This document shows positions 17,470 to 25,423 of a stretch of DNA of 64,000 nucleotides, one piece after another. A model generated the notes under the pieces. The model did not search any database. It was not told where the DNA came from and saw only the letters and a list, made by a program, of their open reading frames with translations. The translations under genes and the position numbers were made by a program. The stretch comes from Lutibacter sp. (lineage in GTDB: Bacteria > Bacteroidota > Bacteroidia > Flavobacteriales > Flavobacteriaceae), in assembly GCF_021647475.1 (NCBI RefSeq), contig NZ_JAKIUR010000003.1:27515-91514 (forward strand). Direction: 5' to 3'. Position 1 is the stretch's first letter, and the number at the start of each line of letters is the position of its first letter.

Positions 17470-18087
17470 ATGAAAATTGTTATAGCTAATACATCACATA
17501 TAAAATATGTGAGCTTAATTTGTGAAACCATAAAAATATCGGCTGATGTTAGAGGTACTGGCATTGCTGAGCGTTCAGTGGAATACATTACTACTAAAAT
17601 TAGAAATGACAATGCTATTATTGCAACTCATAACAATAAATTTGCAGGATTTTGCTATATAGAAACTTGGAATGATAAAGAGTTTGTAGTGAATTCTGGA
17701 TTGATTGTGCATCCTAATTTTAGAAATCAAGGATTAGCAAAAAAAATTAAAAAGAAAATTTTAGAATATTCTAAAGAAAAATATCCAAAAGCTAAAATTT
17801 TTGGTATTACAACAGGTTTGGCTGTGATGAAAATTAATTATGAATTGGGTTATCATCCAGTTACTTTTTCAGAATTAACTAATGACGAGGCTTTTTGGAA
17901 TGGTTGTAAAACATGTAGTAATTATGATATTTTAGTAAGAACTGATAAAAAAATGTGCTTATGTACAGGAATGTTGTATGACCCAAATAATGAGGCTAAA
18001 ATTAGTAAACAAAAATATAGTTCAAAAGTTCTGAACCGATTAAAAAAGATAAAACAAGCATTATTTCTTAACAAAAAGAAAAGATAA
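17470..18087 (+). CDS. GNAT-family N-acyltransferase, candidate N-acylglutamate synthase
   Basis: A 205-residue GNAT protein. The acetyl-CoA-binding motif A is visible as GLIVHPNFRNQGLAKKIKK (R/Q-x-x-G-x-A at about 85-90). It is the first gene of the arginine operon, 1 base before argG, and no argA or argJ is present, so it is a good candidate for the acyl-CoA:glutamate N-acyltransferase that starts the pathway; this is inferred from context. The C-terminal segment has four cysteines in a CxxC..CxC arrangement (C146, C149, C163, C165), unusual for GNATs and possibly a zinc site. It could instead act on another amino acid or a protein. Confidence 0.75.
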   Translation: MKIVIANTSHIKYVSLICETIKISADVRGTGIAERSVEYITTKIRNDNAIIATHNNKFAGFCYIETWNDKEFVVNSGLIVHPNFRNQGLAKKIKKKILEYSKEKYPKAKIFGITTGLAVMKINYELGYHPVTFSELTNDEAFWNGCKTCSNYDILVRTDKKMCLCTGMLYDPNNEAKISKQKYSSKVLNRLKKIKQALFLNKKKR

Positions 18088-18088
18088 T

Positions 18089-19276
18089 ATGGAAAAAGTA
18101 ATAGTAGCATATAGTGGAGGTTTAGATACTTCTTATTGCGTTAAATATTTACAAAATGAATTAAATTTAGAAGTTTACAGTGTTTTGGTAAATACAGGTG
18201 GTTTTTCAGAAGAAGAACTAAAAATTGTTGAAGCAAAAGCTTATGAAATGGGTGTTGCTTCACATATAAACAAAAATATTTTAGAAGAATATTATAATAA
18301 AGCCATAAAATATATGGTTTTTGGAAATGTATTAAAAAATAATACCTATCCGCTTTCTGTAAGTGCTGAAAGAGTTTTTCAAGCAATTGAAGTGGTTAAG
18401 TATGCAAAAGAAATGGGTGCAAAATATATAGCACACGGAAGTACAGGAGCAGGAAATGACCAAGTACGGTTTGATATGATTTTTCAAACTTTAGCTCCTG
18501 AAATTGAAATTATTACACCTATTCGGGATTTAAAATTATCTAGACAAGAAGAAATAACCTATTTAAAAAAATGTGGAGTTAATTATCCTTGGGAAAAAGC
18601 GAAATATTCAATTAATAAAGGAATTTGGGGAACAAGTATTGGTGGTGTTGAAACCTTGACTTCACATCAAGCATTGCCAGAAGAAGCTTATCCTAGTCAA
18701 TTGGAAAAAACAGGATCAACAGATATTAAACTTCATTTTAAAAAAGGGGAACTAATTGGGTTAAACGATGAATTTGAATCTTCGGTTAATACCATTTTAA
18801 AGTTAGAAGCAATTGCTTCAAAATATGCGATAGGTAGAGATATTCACGTGGGCGATACTATTGTTGGCATTAAAGGGCGAGTGGGTTTTGAAGCCGCAGC
18901 AGCGGTAATTACTATAAAAGCTCATCACTTGTTAGAAAAACATGTGCTTTCAAAATGGCAACAGAATTTAAAAGAGCAATTAGCTAGTTGGTACGGAATG
19001 TTGTTACACGACGGGCAATATTTTGAACCTGTAATGCGAAATATCGAAGCATTTTTAACAGATTCTCAAAAAACGGTAACGGGGGAAGTGTTTGTTACGC
19101 TAAAACCTTATCATTTTAGTTTAAACGGAATTGAATCTAAACACAATTTAATGAAATCTAAATTCGGTGAATATGGTGAAACTAATAAAGCTTGGACTGC
19201 AGAAGATGCTAAAGGATTTATTAAAATTTTAGGAACAGCAAACAAAATTTATCACAGTGTAAATTCAGAATTATGA
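18089..19276 (+). CDS. argG: Argininosuccinate synthase
   Basis: A 395-residue ATP-dependent ligase joining citrulline and aspartate. The N-type ATP pyrophosphatase P-loop appears as AYSGGLDTSYCVKYL at the N-terminus, with AHGSTGAGNDQVRFD in the citrulline/aspartate site. It lies 1 base downstream of the GNAT gene and overlaps argC by ATGA. In this operon argG comes near the front, although it acts second to last in the pathway, as in other Bacteroidota arg clusters. Confidence 0.95.
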   Translation: MEKVIVAYSGGLDTSYCVKYLQNELNLEVYSVLVNTGGFSEEELKIVEAKAYEMGVASHINKNILEEYYNKAIKYMVFGNVLKNNTYPLSVSAERVFQAIEVVKYAKEMGAKYIAHGSTGAGNDQVRFDMIFQTLAPEIEIITPIRDLKLSRQEEITYLKKCGVNYPWEKAKYSINKGIWGTSIGGVETLTSHQALPEEAYPSQLEKTGSTDIKLHFKKGELIGLNDEFESSVNTILKLEAIASKYAIGRDIHVGDTIVGIKGRVGFEAAAAVITIKAHHLLEKHVLSKWQQNLKEQLASWYGMLLHDGQYFEPVMRNIEAFLTDSQKTVTGEVFVTLKPYHFSLNGIESKHNLMKSKFGEYGETNKAWTAEDAKGFIKILGTANKIYHSVNSEL

Positions 19277-20250
19277 TAAAAGTAGGAATAGTTGGCGGAG
19301 CAGGATATACGGCAGGTGAATTAATTAGATTATTAATTAATCATCCAAAAGTTGAACTAGATTTCGTGTACAGTACTTCAAATGCAGGGAATTATATTTA
19401 TAACGTGCATCAAGATTTATTAGGTTCAATTAATCTGAAATTTACAGATACTATAAATAATAAAGTTGATGTGTTGTTTTTATGTCTGGGACACGGAAAT
19501 TCTAAAAAGTTTTTAGAAGAACATCGGTTTTCTTCAACTACTAAAATTATTGATTTAAGTAACGATTTTAGATTAGAAAAGGATGCCATTTTTCAAGGTA
19601 AAGAATTTATTTACGGTTTGCCTGAATTGCAAAAAGAAGCTATAAAAAAAGCAAAAAATATTGCAAATCCTGGTTGTTTTGCTACGGCAATTCAATTAGC
19701 ATTACTACCACTTTCTGCTAATAATTTAATAAAAAGTTCAGTACATATTAATGCCACAACAGGTGCAACAGGTGCTGGAGTTTCACCTGGTACAACTACC
19801 CATTTTAGCTGGAGAGATAATAATTTTTCAGTGTATAAAGCATTCACTCACCAACATTTAGCTGAAATAAATGAAAGTTTAAGCTCGCTTCAAGAAGGAT
19901 TTTTAGAAAAACTATTTTTTATACCAAATAGAGGAAATTTTAGTAGAGGAATTTTTGCGTCAGTGTATTTAGAATTTGATAAAAATATGGAAATTGCTTA
20001 TAAATTGTATGAAGATTTTTATAAAAACGCACCATTTACACATATATCTAAAACACCAGTTCATTTAAAACAAGTGGTAAACACCAACAATTGTTTTCTT
20101 CATTTAGAAAAGCATAAAAATACGTTGTTAATCACTTCAGTAATAGATAATTTACTAAAAGGAGCTTCTGGTCAGGCAATTCAAAATATGAACTTACTAT
20201 TTGGATTTAATGAAACAGAAGGATTACAATTAAAAGCAACATCATTTTAA
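19273..20250 (+). CDS. argC: N-acetyl(or succinyl)-gamma-glutamyl-phosphate reductase
   Basis: A 325-residue NADPH-dependent reductase that converts N-acylglutamyl phosphate to the semialdehyde. VGIVGGAGYTAGELIRLL is the Rossmann motif and ANPGCFATAIQLAL holds the catalytic cysteine. HQHLAEI in the C-terminal half provides the conserved His. The length fits the long ArgC type. It overlaps argG by 4 bases and is followed after 10 bases by proC. Whether the acyl group is acetyl or succinyl depends on the ArgF' and GNAT specificity discussed in the findings. Confidence 0.95.
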   Translation: MIKVGIVGGAGYTAGELIRLLINHPKVELDFVYSTSNAGNYIYNVHQDLLGSINLKFTDTINNKVDVLFLCLGHGNSKKFLEEHRFSSTTKIIDLSNDFRLEKDAIFQGKEFIYGLPELQKEAIKKAKNIANPGCFATAIQLALLPLSANNLIKSSVHINATTGATGAGVSPGTTTHFSWRDNNFSVYKAFTHQHLAEINESLSSLQEGFLEKLFFIPNRGNFSRGIFASVYLEFDKNMEIAYKLYEDFYKNAPFTHISKTPVHLKQVVNTNNCFLHLEKHKNTLLITSVIDNLLKGASGQAIQNMNLLFGFNETEGLQLKATSF

Positions 20251-20260
20251 CATTACAATT

Positions 20261-21052
20261 ATGAAAATAGCAATTATAGGAACAGGAAATTTAGGAAATT
20301 CAATAGCCAATGGTATTGTAAATAATAGTGTAAAATTTCAATCGTTATATTTAACAAAACGAAAAATTTCAGAGCTTTCTAATTGGGAAAATACTCCAAA
20401 AGTCAATATAACTACTAGTAATGTTGAAGCGGTAAAACATTCCGAAATTATTTTATTAGCCGTTCAGCCTAAACAATTAAATACCGTTTTAAATGAAATT
20501 AAATCTTCATTAAATCCCAAGATACATACTATTGTTTCTGTAATAACAGGAAGAAAAATTGATGAAATTGAGCAAGTTATTGGAAGTGATATTGCTATTG
20601 TTAGAAGTATGCCAAATACAGCGATAGCCGTTTCAGAATCAATGACTTGCATGTGTGCAAACCAAAAAGGACAATTAAAATTAAATGAAGCAACTGCTAT
20701 TTTTAATGCTTTGGGAAAAACGTTATTTATTGAAGAAAAATTAATGCAAGCCGCCACCGTAATTTGTGCAAGTGGTATTGCTTTTTGGATGCGTTTGATT
20801 AGGGCAACAACACAAGGAGCCATTCAGTTGGGGTTTGATGCTAAAGAAGCCCAGGAATTAGCGATGCAAACTTGTTTAGGAGCCTCAAGTTTGTTAGTAA
20901 AATCAGAACGACATCCTGAACAAGAAATTGATAAAGTAACCACGCCAAGCGGTTGTACCATTGCAGGATTAAACGAAATGGAACATCAGGGCTTAAGTTC
21001 ATCTTTAATAAAAGGATTAGTTACTTCCTTTGAAAAAATTAATCAGATTTAA
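20261..21052 (+). CDS. proC: Pyrroline-5-carboxylate reductase
   Basis: A 263-residue NAD(P)H-dependent enzyme that reduces pyrroline-5-carboxylate to proline. The N-terminal IAIIGTGNLGNSIANGI is the Rossmann loop. VRSMPNTAIAVSESMT and the C-terminal VTTPSGCTIAGLNEMEHQGL are the family signatures, the latter near the active site. It sits inside the arginine operon between argC and argD without proA or proB nearby. This placement would let proline be made from glutamate semialdehyde or from ornithine-derived pyrroline carboxylate under arginine-pathway control, which is inferred. Confidence 0.94.
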   Translation: MKIAIIGTGNLGNSIANGIVNNSVKFQSLYLTKRKISELSNWENTPKVNITTSNVEAVKHSEIILLAVQPKQLNTVLNEIKSSLNPKIHTIVSVITGRKIDEIEQVIGSDIAIVRSMPNTAIAVSESMTCMCANQKGQLKLNEATAIFNALGKTLFIEEKLMQAATVICASGIAFWMRLIRATTQGAIQLGFDAKEAQELAMQTCLGASSLLVKSERHPEQEIDKVTTPSGCTIAGLNEMEHQGLSSSLIKGLVTSFEKINQI

Positions 21053-21062
21053 AAAAAATAAC

Positions 21063-22193
21063 ATGGAATTATTTAAGGTATATCCGTTGTATAATGTAAC
21101 TCCTGTAAAAGCTGAAGGAGCTTATGTTTGGGATAAAAACAACACAAAATATTTAGATTTATACGGGGGTCATGGTGTAATTTCAATTGGTCATTCGCAT
21201 CCGAAATATGTAAAAGCATTTACAAAGCAGTTGAACAAAATTGGATTTTATTCTAATTCCATTCAAAATCCGTTACAACAAAAATTAGCTCAAAAATTAG
21301 GAAAATTATCAGATTGTGAAAATTATAAGCTGTTTTTATGTAATTCTGGAGCTGAAGCCAATGAAAATGCGTTGAAACTGGCATCATTTATAACAGGAAA
21401 AAGTAAAATAATTTCTTTTAAAAATGCTTTTCATGGAAGAACTTCTGCAGCAGTTGCCGTTACCGATAATGCAACCATAAATGCACCTATCAATTTACAA
21501 CAAAAAGTTACTTTTTTGCCTTTAAATACTATTGAATTGGTAATTAACGAATTAGATAAAAATGATGTAGCTGCCGTAATTATAGAAGGAATTCAAGGAG
21601 TTGGAGGATTAGATGAAGGAACAACGGAGTTTTTTCAGCAACTTCAAAAAGTTTGCAATAAAAAAGGAGTACCATTAATTTTAGATGAAATTCAATCGGG
21701 TTACGGAAGAAGCGGAAAATTTTTCGCTTTTCAACATCATAATATTCAACCTGATATTATCACAATAGCAAAAGGTATGGGAAATGGATTTCCTATTGGT
21801 GGCGTATTAATTTTAGATACATACAAAGCCAAATTCGGAATGTTGGGAACCACTTTTGGCGGTAATCATTTGGCTTGTGTAGCAGCAATTTCTGTGTTAG
21901 ATGTTGTTGAAAAAGAAGATTTAATTAATAATGTTAACTCAGTTTATAATTATTTTTTAAAGGAAATTAAATCGGTTTCAAAAGTGAAAAAAGTGAAAGG
22001 AAAAGGGTTGATGTTAGGAGTGGAATTTGATTTTGAAGTAGCAGAACTTCGAAAAAAATTAATTTTTGAAAAACACATTTTTACAGGAGGTTCAAATAAT
22101 AAAAAGTTGTTAAGAATTCTACCTCCTTTAAACATTAATAAAGAGCAAATAGCCATTTTTATAAACGCTTTAAAAGAGTTGTTAGATGAATAA
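21063..22193 (+). CDS. argD: N-acylornithine aminotransferase (class III, PLP)
   Basis: A 376-residue fold type I aminotransferase that makes N-acylornithine from the acylated semialdehyde using glutamate. FLCNSGAEANENALKLA, ILDEIQSGYGRSG and IAKGMGNGFPIGG (PLP lysine in the last) are present. ATG 21063 (MELFKVYPLYN) is preferred because it matches the ornithine/acetylornithine aminotransferase start and lies 10 bases after proC; an in-frame start at 21030 would overlap proC. It overlaps argF' by 8 bases. Some class III enzymes act on ornithine directly, but the operon favours the acylated substrate. Confidence 0.93.
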   Translation: MELFKVYPLYNVTPVKAEGAYVWDKNNTKYLDLYGGHGVISIGHSHPKYVKAFTKQLNKIGFYSNSIQNPLQQKLAQKLGKLSDCENYKLFLCNSGAEANENALKLASFITGKSKIISFKNAFHGRTSAAVAVTDNATINAPINLQQKVTFLPLNTIELVINELDKNDVAAVIIEGIQGVGGLDEGTTEFFQQLQKVCNKKGVPLILDEIQSGYGRSGKFFAFQHHNIQPDIITIAKGMGNGFPIGGVLILDTYKAKFGMLGTTFGGNHLACVAAISVLDVVEKEDLINNVNSVYNYFLKEIKSVSKVKKVKGKGLMLGVEFDFEVAELRKKLIFEKHIFTGGSNNKKLLRILPPLNINKEQIAIFINALKELLDE

Positions 22194-23133
22194 TTTTTTA
22201 AAAATATCAGATATTGGTAATCTAAAAGATACTGTAAAAGAGGCAATTGATTTAAAAGATAATCCCACAAAGTTTATTAAACTTGGAAAAAACAAGACTA
22301 TAGCACTTTTGTTTTTTAATGCGAGTTTAAGAACGCGATTAAGCACCCAAAAAGCAGCAATTAATTTAGGAATGAGTGTGGTGGTAATGAATTTTACAAA
22401 TGATAGTTGGCAATTGGAGTTTGAAGATGGTGTAGTAATGAATAAAGATAAATCAGAACATATAAAAGAAGCTGCAAAAGTTATTGCTCAATATTGTGAT
22501 ATTGTCGCTGTTAGAGCTTTTGCTTCTTTAAAAAATAAAGAAAAGGACAAGGCTGAAATGGTAATAAATGGTTTTAAAAAATATGTAGGAATTCCTATAA
22601 TAAATATGGAAAGTGCCACAGCGCATCCGTTACAAACACTAGCTGACGCTATAACAATAGAAGAAAATAAAACAAAACATAAACCAAAAGTGGTGCTATC
22701 TTGGGCACCACATCCAAAAGCATTGCCACACGCAGTTGCAAATTCATTTGTAGAAATGATGCATTTGCAAGATGCCGATTTTGTAATAACACATCCCGAA
22801 GGGTACGAACTAGATAATAAAATAACTAAAAATTCAATTATTGAATACAACCAAGAAAAAGCTTTTGAAAATGCAGATTTTGTGTATGTAAAAAACTGGA
22901 GTTCTTTTACTAATTACGGTCAAGTTTTAAAAACAGATTTAGATTGGATGATAACAGCGGATAAAATGAAATTTACAAATAATGCAAAGTTTATGCATTG
23001 TTTGCCTGTAAGAAGAAATGTTGTTGTAACCGATGAGGTTTTAGATTCGGAAAATTCCATTGTAATTCAACAGGTAAATAACAGAACTTATGCAACTCAA
23101 ATTGTGTTAAAAAAAATATTGGAGAGTTTATAG
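22186..23133 (+). CDS. argF': N-acetyl/N-succinylornithine carbamoyltransferase (ArgF')
   Basis: A 315-residue transcarbamylase of the N-acylornithine branch. Instead of the canonical STRT motif the carbamoyl-phosphate site reads NASLRTRLST. HCLPVRRNV replaces HCLPA as in the acylornithine enzymes, and ESATAHPLQTLAD gives the HPxQ motif. At position 90 (KDKSEHIKEA) there is Ser, where the Xanthomonas acetylornithine enzyme has Glu92 and the Bacteroides fragilis succinylornithine enzyme has Pro90; that alignment is from memory. Ser is reported to give succinylornithine activity in engineered enzymes. The acyl group is therefore more likely succinyl, but this is inferred. Confidence 0.92.
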   Translation: MNNFLKISDIGNLKDTVKEAIDLKDNPTKFIKLGKNKTIALLFFNASLRTRLSTQKAAINLGMSVVVMNFTNDSWQLEFEDGVVMNKDKSEHIKEAAKVIAQYCDIVAVRAFASLKNKEKDKAEMVINGFKKYVGIPIINMESATAHPLQTLADAITIEENKTKHKPKVVLSWAPHPKALPHAVANSFVEMMHLQDADFVITHPEGYELDNKITKNSIIEYNQEKAFENADFVYVKNWSSFTNYGQVLKTDLDWMITADKMKFTNNAKFMHCLPVRRNVVVTDEVLDSENSIVIQQVNNRTYATQIVLKKILESL

Positions 23134-23164
23134 TTGAAAAGTTGAGGTAGTTAGAATAGAAAAA

Positions 23165-23232
23165 TGTCACACTGAGCTTGTCGAAGTAATTTTGATTAGT
23201 TCTTGTTGTCATTCCTGCGAAGGCAGGAATCT
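23165..23232. repeat. Two short palindromic intergenic repeats after argF'
   Basis: TGTCACACTGAGCTTGTCGA starts at 23165 and a palindrome ATTCCTGC-GAAG-GCAGGAAT spans 23211-23230 with GTC before it and CT after it. Both are sequence types seen repeatedly in Bacteroidota intergenic DNA. The first type also appears at 24209 and, diverged, at 26718. Confidence 0.65.
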
Positions 23233-23282
23233 ATGCACAACACGAATATTAAAATGGATTGTTATTTTAAAAATAAAGAATA

Positions 23283-23380
23283 CGTCAACCTAAACTTGCC
23301 AGTAGCAGGCGGGCTTGTTTCATGTTCTCATAATAAGTAGTTATTATTAGGATGGGATTCTGAAATAAATTCAGAATGAC
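23283..23380. repeat. MITE-like palindromic element between argF' and argB
   Basis: About 98 bp, starting CGTCAACCTAAA and ending TTCAGAATGAC. It belongs to the same family as 1381-1489. A degenerate copy of the nested palindrome (23295-23313) again interrupts the left arm before CTTGTTTCA. The gap 23134-23399 holds only repeats. Confidence 0.68.
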
Positions 23381-23399
23381 AATTTAAGTAGTATAAAAA

Positions 23400-24182
23400 A
23401 TGAAAAAACAAAAATTACATATTGTAAAAATTGGCGGAAATATTATTAATGATGAAGCATTATTAACTTCATTTTTAAATGATTTTTCAGCATTGTCAAC
23501 TCCTAAAATTTTAATTCACGGTGGAGGGAAAAAAGCAACTGAAATGGCTGCGGAAATGGGAATAAAACCAAAAATGGTTAATGGTAGAAGAATTACGGAT
23601 AAACAAAATTTAGAGATAGTAACTATGGTTTATGCAGGACTTTTAAATAAAAAGATAACAGCTCAATTACAACAAAATAATTGTAATGCAATGGGTTTGT
23701 CTGGTGCTGATGGAAACAGTATTTTGGCTCAAAAACGTCTTGTAAAAGAGATTGATTATGGTTTTGTTGGAGATATAGATAAAGTAAATTCAGAAACTAT
23801 TCAAGTGTTTTTAGAGCATAATTTGACTCCTGTTTTTTGTGCAATAACTCATGATAAAAACGGACAATTATTAAATACAAATGCGGATACTATTGCTTCT
23901 GAAGTTGCCATTGCAATGAGTGAATTATATAAAGTTGAATTGAATTATGTTTTTGAATTGAAAGGTGTTTTAGAAAATATTAAGGATGAAAACTCCGTAA
24001 TAAAACATATTAATTCTAAAAAGTATCAATTATTGGTTAGCGATGGAATTATTTCCGACGGAATGCTGCCAAAACTCCATAATTGTTTTAATGCTTTAAA
24101 AAAAGGAGTTCATCAAGTAAAAATTGGAGATGCTTCATTAATTAGAAGCGATAACAAACGATACACAACATTATCCATATAA
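23400..24182 (+). CDS. argB: N-acetyl(or succinyl)glutamate kinase
   Basis: A 260-residue amino-acid kinase that phosphorylates N-acylglutamate, the second step of the pathway. KIGGNIINDEALL at the N-terminus and HGGGKKATEMAAEMG (the substrate and phosphate glycine loop) are diagnostic. NGRRITDKQNLEIVTMVYAG contacts the acylglutamate, and ISDGMLPKLHNCFNALKKGV closes the ATP side. The N-terminal extension found in arginine-inhibited hexameric ArgB is absent, so direct arginine feedback is less likely, as inferred from length. Flanked on both sides by palindromic repeats. Confidence 0.94.
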   Translation: MKKQKLHIVKIGGNIINDEALLTSFLNDFSALSTPKILIHGGGKKATEMAAEMGIKPKMVNGRRITDKQNLEIVTMVYAGLLNKKITAQLQQNNCNAMGLSGADGNSILAQKRLVKEIDYGFVGDIDKVNSETIQVFLEHNLTPVFCAITHDKNGQLLNTNADTIASEVAIAMSELYKVELNYVFELKGVLENIKDENSVIKHINSKKYQLLVSDGIISDGMLPKLHNCFNALKKGVHQVKIGDASLIRSDNKRYTTLSI

Positions 24183-24188
24183 AAAGTT

Positions 24189-24242
24189 CGTCATGCTGAA
24201 GATGTCACACTGAGCTTGTCGAAGTGTTATTTCAGGATAACG
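24189..24242. repeat. Short palindromic element between argB and argE
   Basis: A 54-bp unit with ends CGTCATGCTGAA and TTCAGGATAACG, enclosing CACTGAGCTTGTCGAAGTG (itself an imperfect palindrome). It appears to be one repeat type inserted in another. Confidence 0.62.
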
Positions 24243-24271
24243 TAAAATTTTAAGTACTTAAAAAGTAAATA

Positions 24272-25330
24272 ATGATAGAACAATTAACAAAAGAAGCCAT
24301 TGAATTTCTTAAAAATTTAATTTCCAAACAATCTTTTTCAGGTGAAGAAAATGAAACTGCGTTATTAATTATGCAATGGTTTTCAAGTCATAATATTAAG
24401 TTTGAAAGTAGCAAACACAATGTTTGGGCAAAAAACAAATACTTTGACGCTGCCAAAAAAACAATATTATTAAACTCTCATCACGACACCGTAAAACCAA
24501 ATAAAAACTATACTAAAAATCCATTAAATCCAGAAATAAGTAATGGTAAGTTGTATGGTTTAGGAAGTAACGATGCAGGTGGATGTTTGGTTTCGTTATT
24601 AGCAACATTCACCTATTTTTACGATAAAGATAATTTAAATTACAATTTTGTGTTAGTAGCATCTGCCGAAGAAGAAAGCTCCGGACCAAACGGTTTGAAT
24701 AGTATGTTGCCAATAATTCCTGAAATAGATTTTGCAATTATTGGTGAACCTACCTTAATGCAATTAGCCATTGCAGAAAAAGGCTTGCTAGTTTTGGATT
24801 GCAAAGCTAACGGAACTGCTGGCCATGCCGCTCATGGAATTGGCGATAATGCTATTTACAATGCAATAAAGGATATTCATTGGTTTCAAACTTTTGAATT
24901 TCCTAAGATTTCTGAAACCCTTGGTAAGGTAAAAATGACCGTTACACAAATAAATGCAGGAAGTCAGCATAATGTAATTCCTGCAAACTGTAATTATGTG
25001 GTTGATGTTCGGGTTACGGATGCTTATACAAATTTAGAAGTGCTGGAAATAATTCAGAACAATGTGAAATCAGAGGTTAAAGAAAGATCATTACGATTGA
25101 ATTCCTCATCCATACCAAAAAAGCATCCAATTGTAAAAGCTGGAATAAAATTAGGAAGAAAAACCTACGGTTCGCCTACCTTATCGGATCAATCGGTTTT
25201 AAGTTGTCCTTCTTTAAAATTAGGACTAGGTGACAGTTTACGTTCGCATACTGCTGATGAGTTTATTTATGTAAACGAAATTGAAGAAGGAATCGATTTA
25301 TACATTAAAATATTAAATGAAATAATATAG
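24272..25330 (+). CDS. argE: M20-family deacylase, N-acylcitrulline/acylornithine deacetylase (ArgE-like)
   Basis: A 352-residue zinc metallopeptidase of the ArgE/DapE family. Metal and catalytic motifs are LNSHHDTVKP, GSNDAGG and ASAEEESSG, with a dimerisation domain inserted after about residue 170 (GTAGHAAHG). Because ArgF' carbamoylates the acylated ornithine, the expected substrate is N-acylcitrulline, giving citrulline for ArgG, rather than N-acetylornithine. The assignment among M20 enzymes rests on the operon. Repeats lie on both sides. Confidence 0.88.
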   Translation: MIEQLTKEAIEFLKNLISKQSFSGEENETALLIMQWFSSHNIKFESSKHNVWAKNKYFDAAKKTILLNSHHDTVKPNKNYTKNPLNPEISNGKLYGLGSNDAGGCLVSLLATFTYFYDKDNLNYNFVLVASAEEESSGPNGLNSMLPIIPEIDFAIIGEPTLMQLAIAEKGLLVLDCKANGTAGHAAHGIGDNAIYNAIKDIHWFQTFEFPKISETLGKVKMTVTQINAGSQHNVIPANCNYVVDVRVTDAYTNLEVLEIIQNNVKSEVKERSLRLNSSSIPKKHPIVKAGIKLGRKTYGSPTLSDQSVLSCPSLKLGLGDSLRSHTADEFIYVNEIEEGIDLYIKILNEII

Positions 25331-25334
25331 GAAA

Positions 25335-25401
25335 GTGGTCACTGAGCGGAGTCGAAGTGATGGTAAATGAATGTTATGTGGTTTCGATTCCGCTCAACCA
25401 C
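25335..25401. repeat. Palindromic repeat between argE and argH
   Basis: Inverted repeat with arms GAGCGGAGTCGAA and TTCGATTCCGCTC (one mismatch), extended by GTGGT and ACCAC. The transcript would form a long hairpin just upstream of argH. This repeat overlaps a non-genuine N-terminal extension of argH. Confidence 0.65.
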
Positions 25402-25423
25402 CAAATTTTTAAAAACAAAAATT

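Noticed and set aside
23160..23385. Repeats in the arg operon as a CRISPR array
   Set aside because: The units are of different types, are palindromic and lack regular repeat-spacer spacing; no cas genes are present.
25367..25423. N-terminal extension of ArgH
   Set aside because: It lies in a palindromic intergenic repeat; the family start is MKLWDKGF at 25424.
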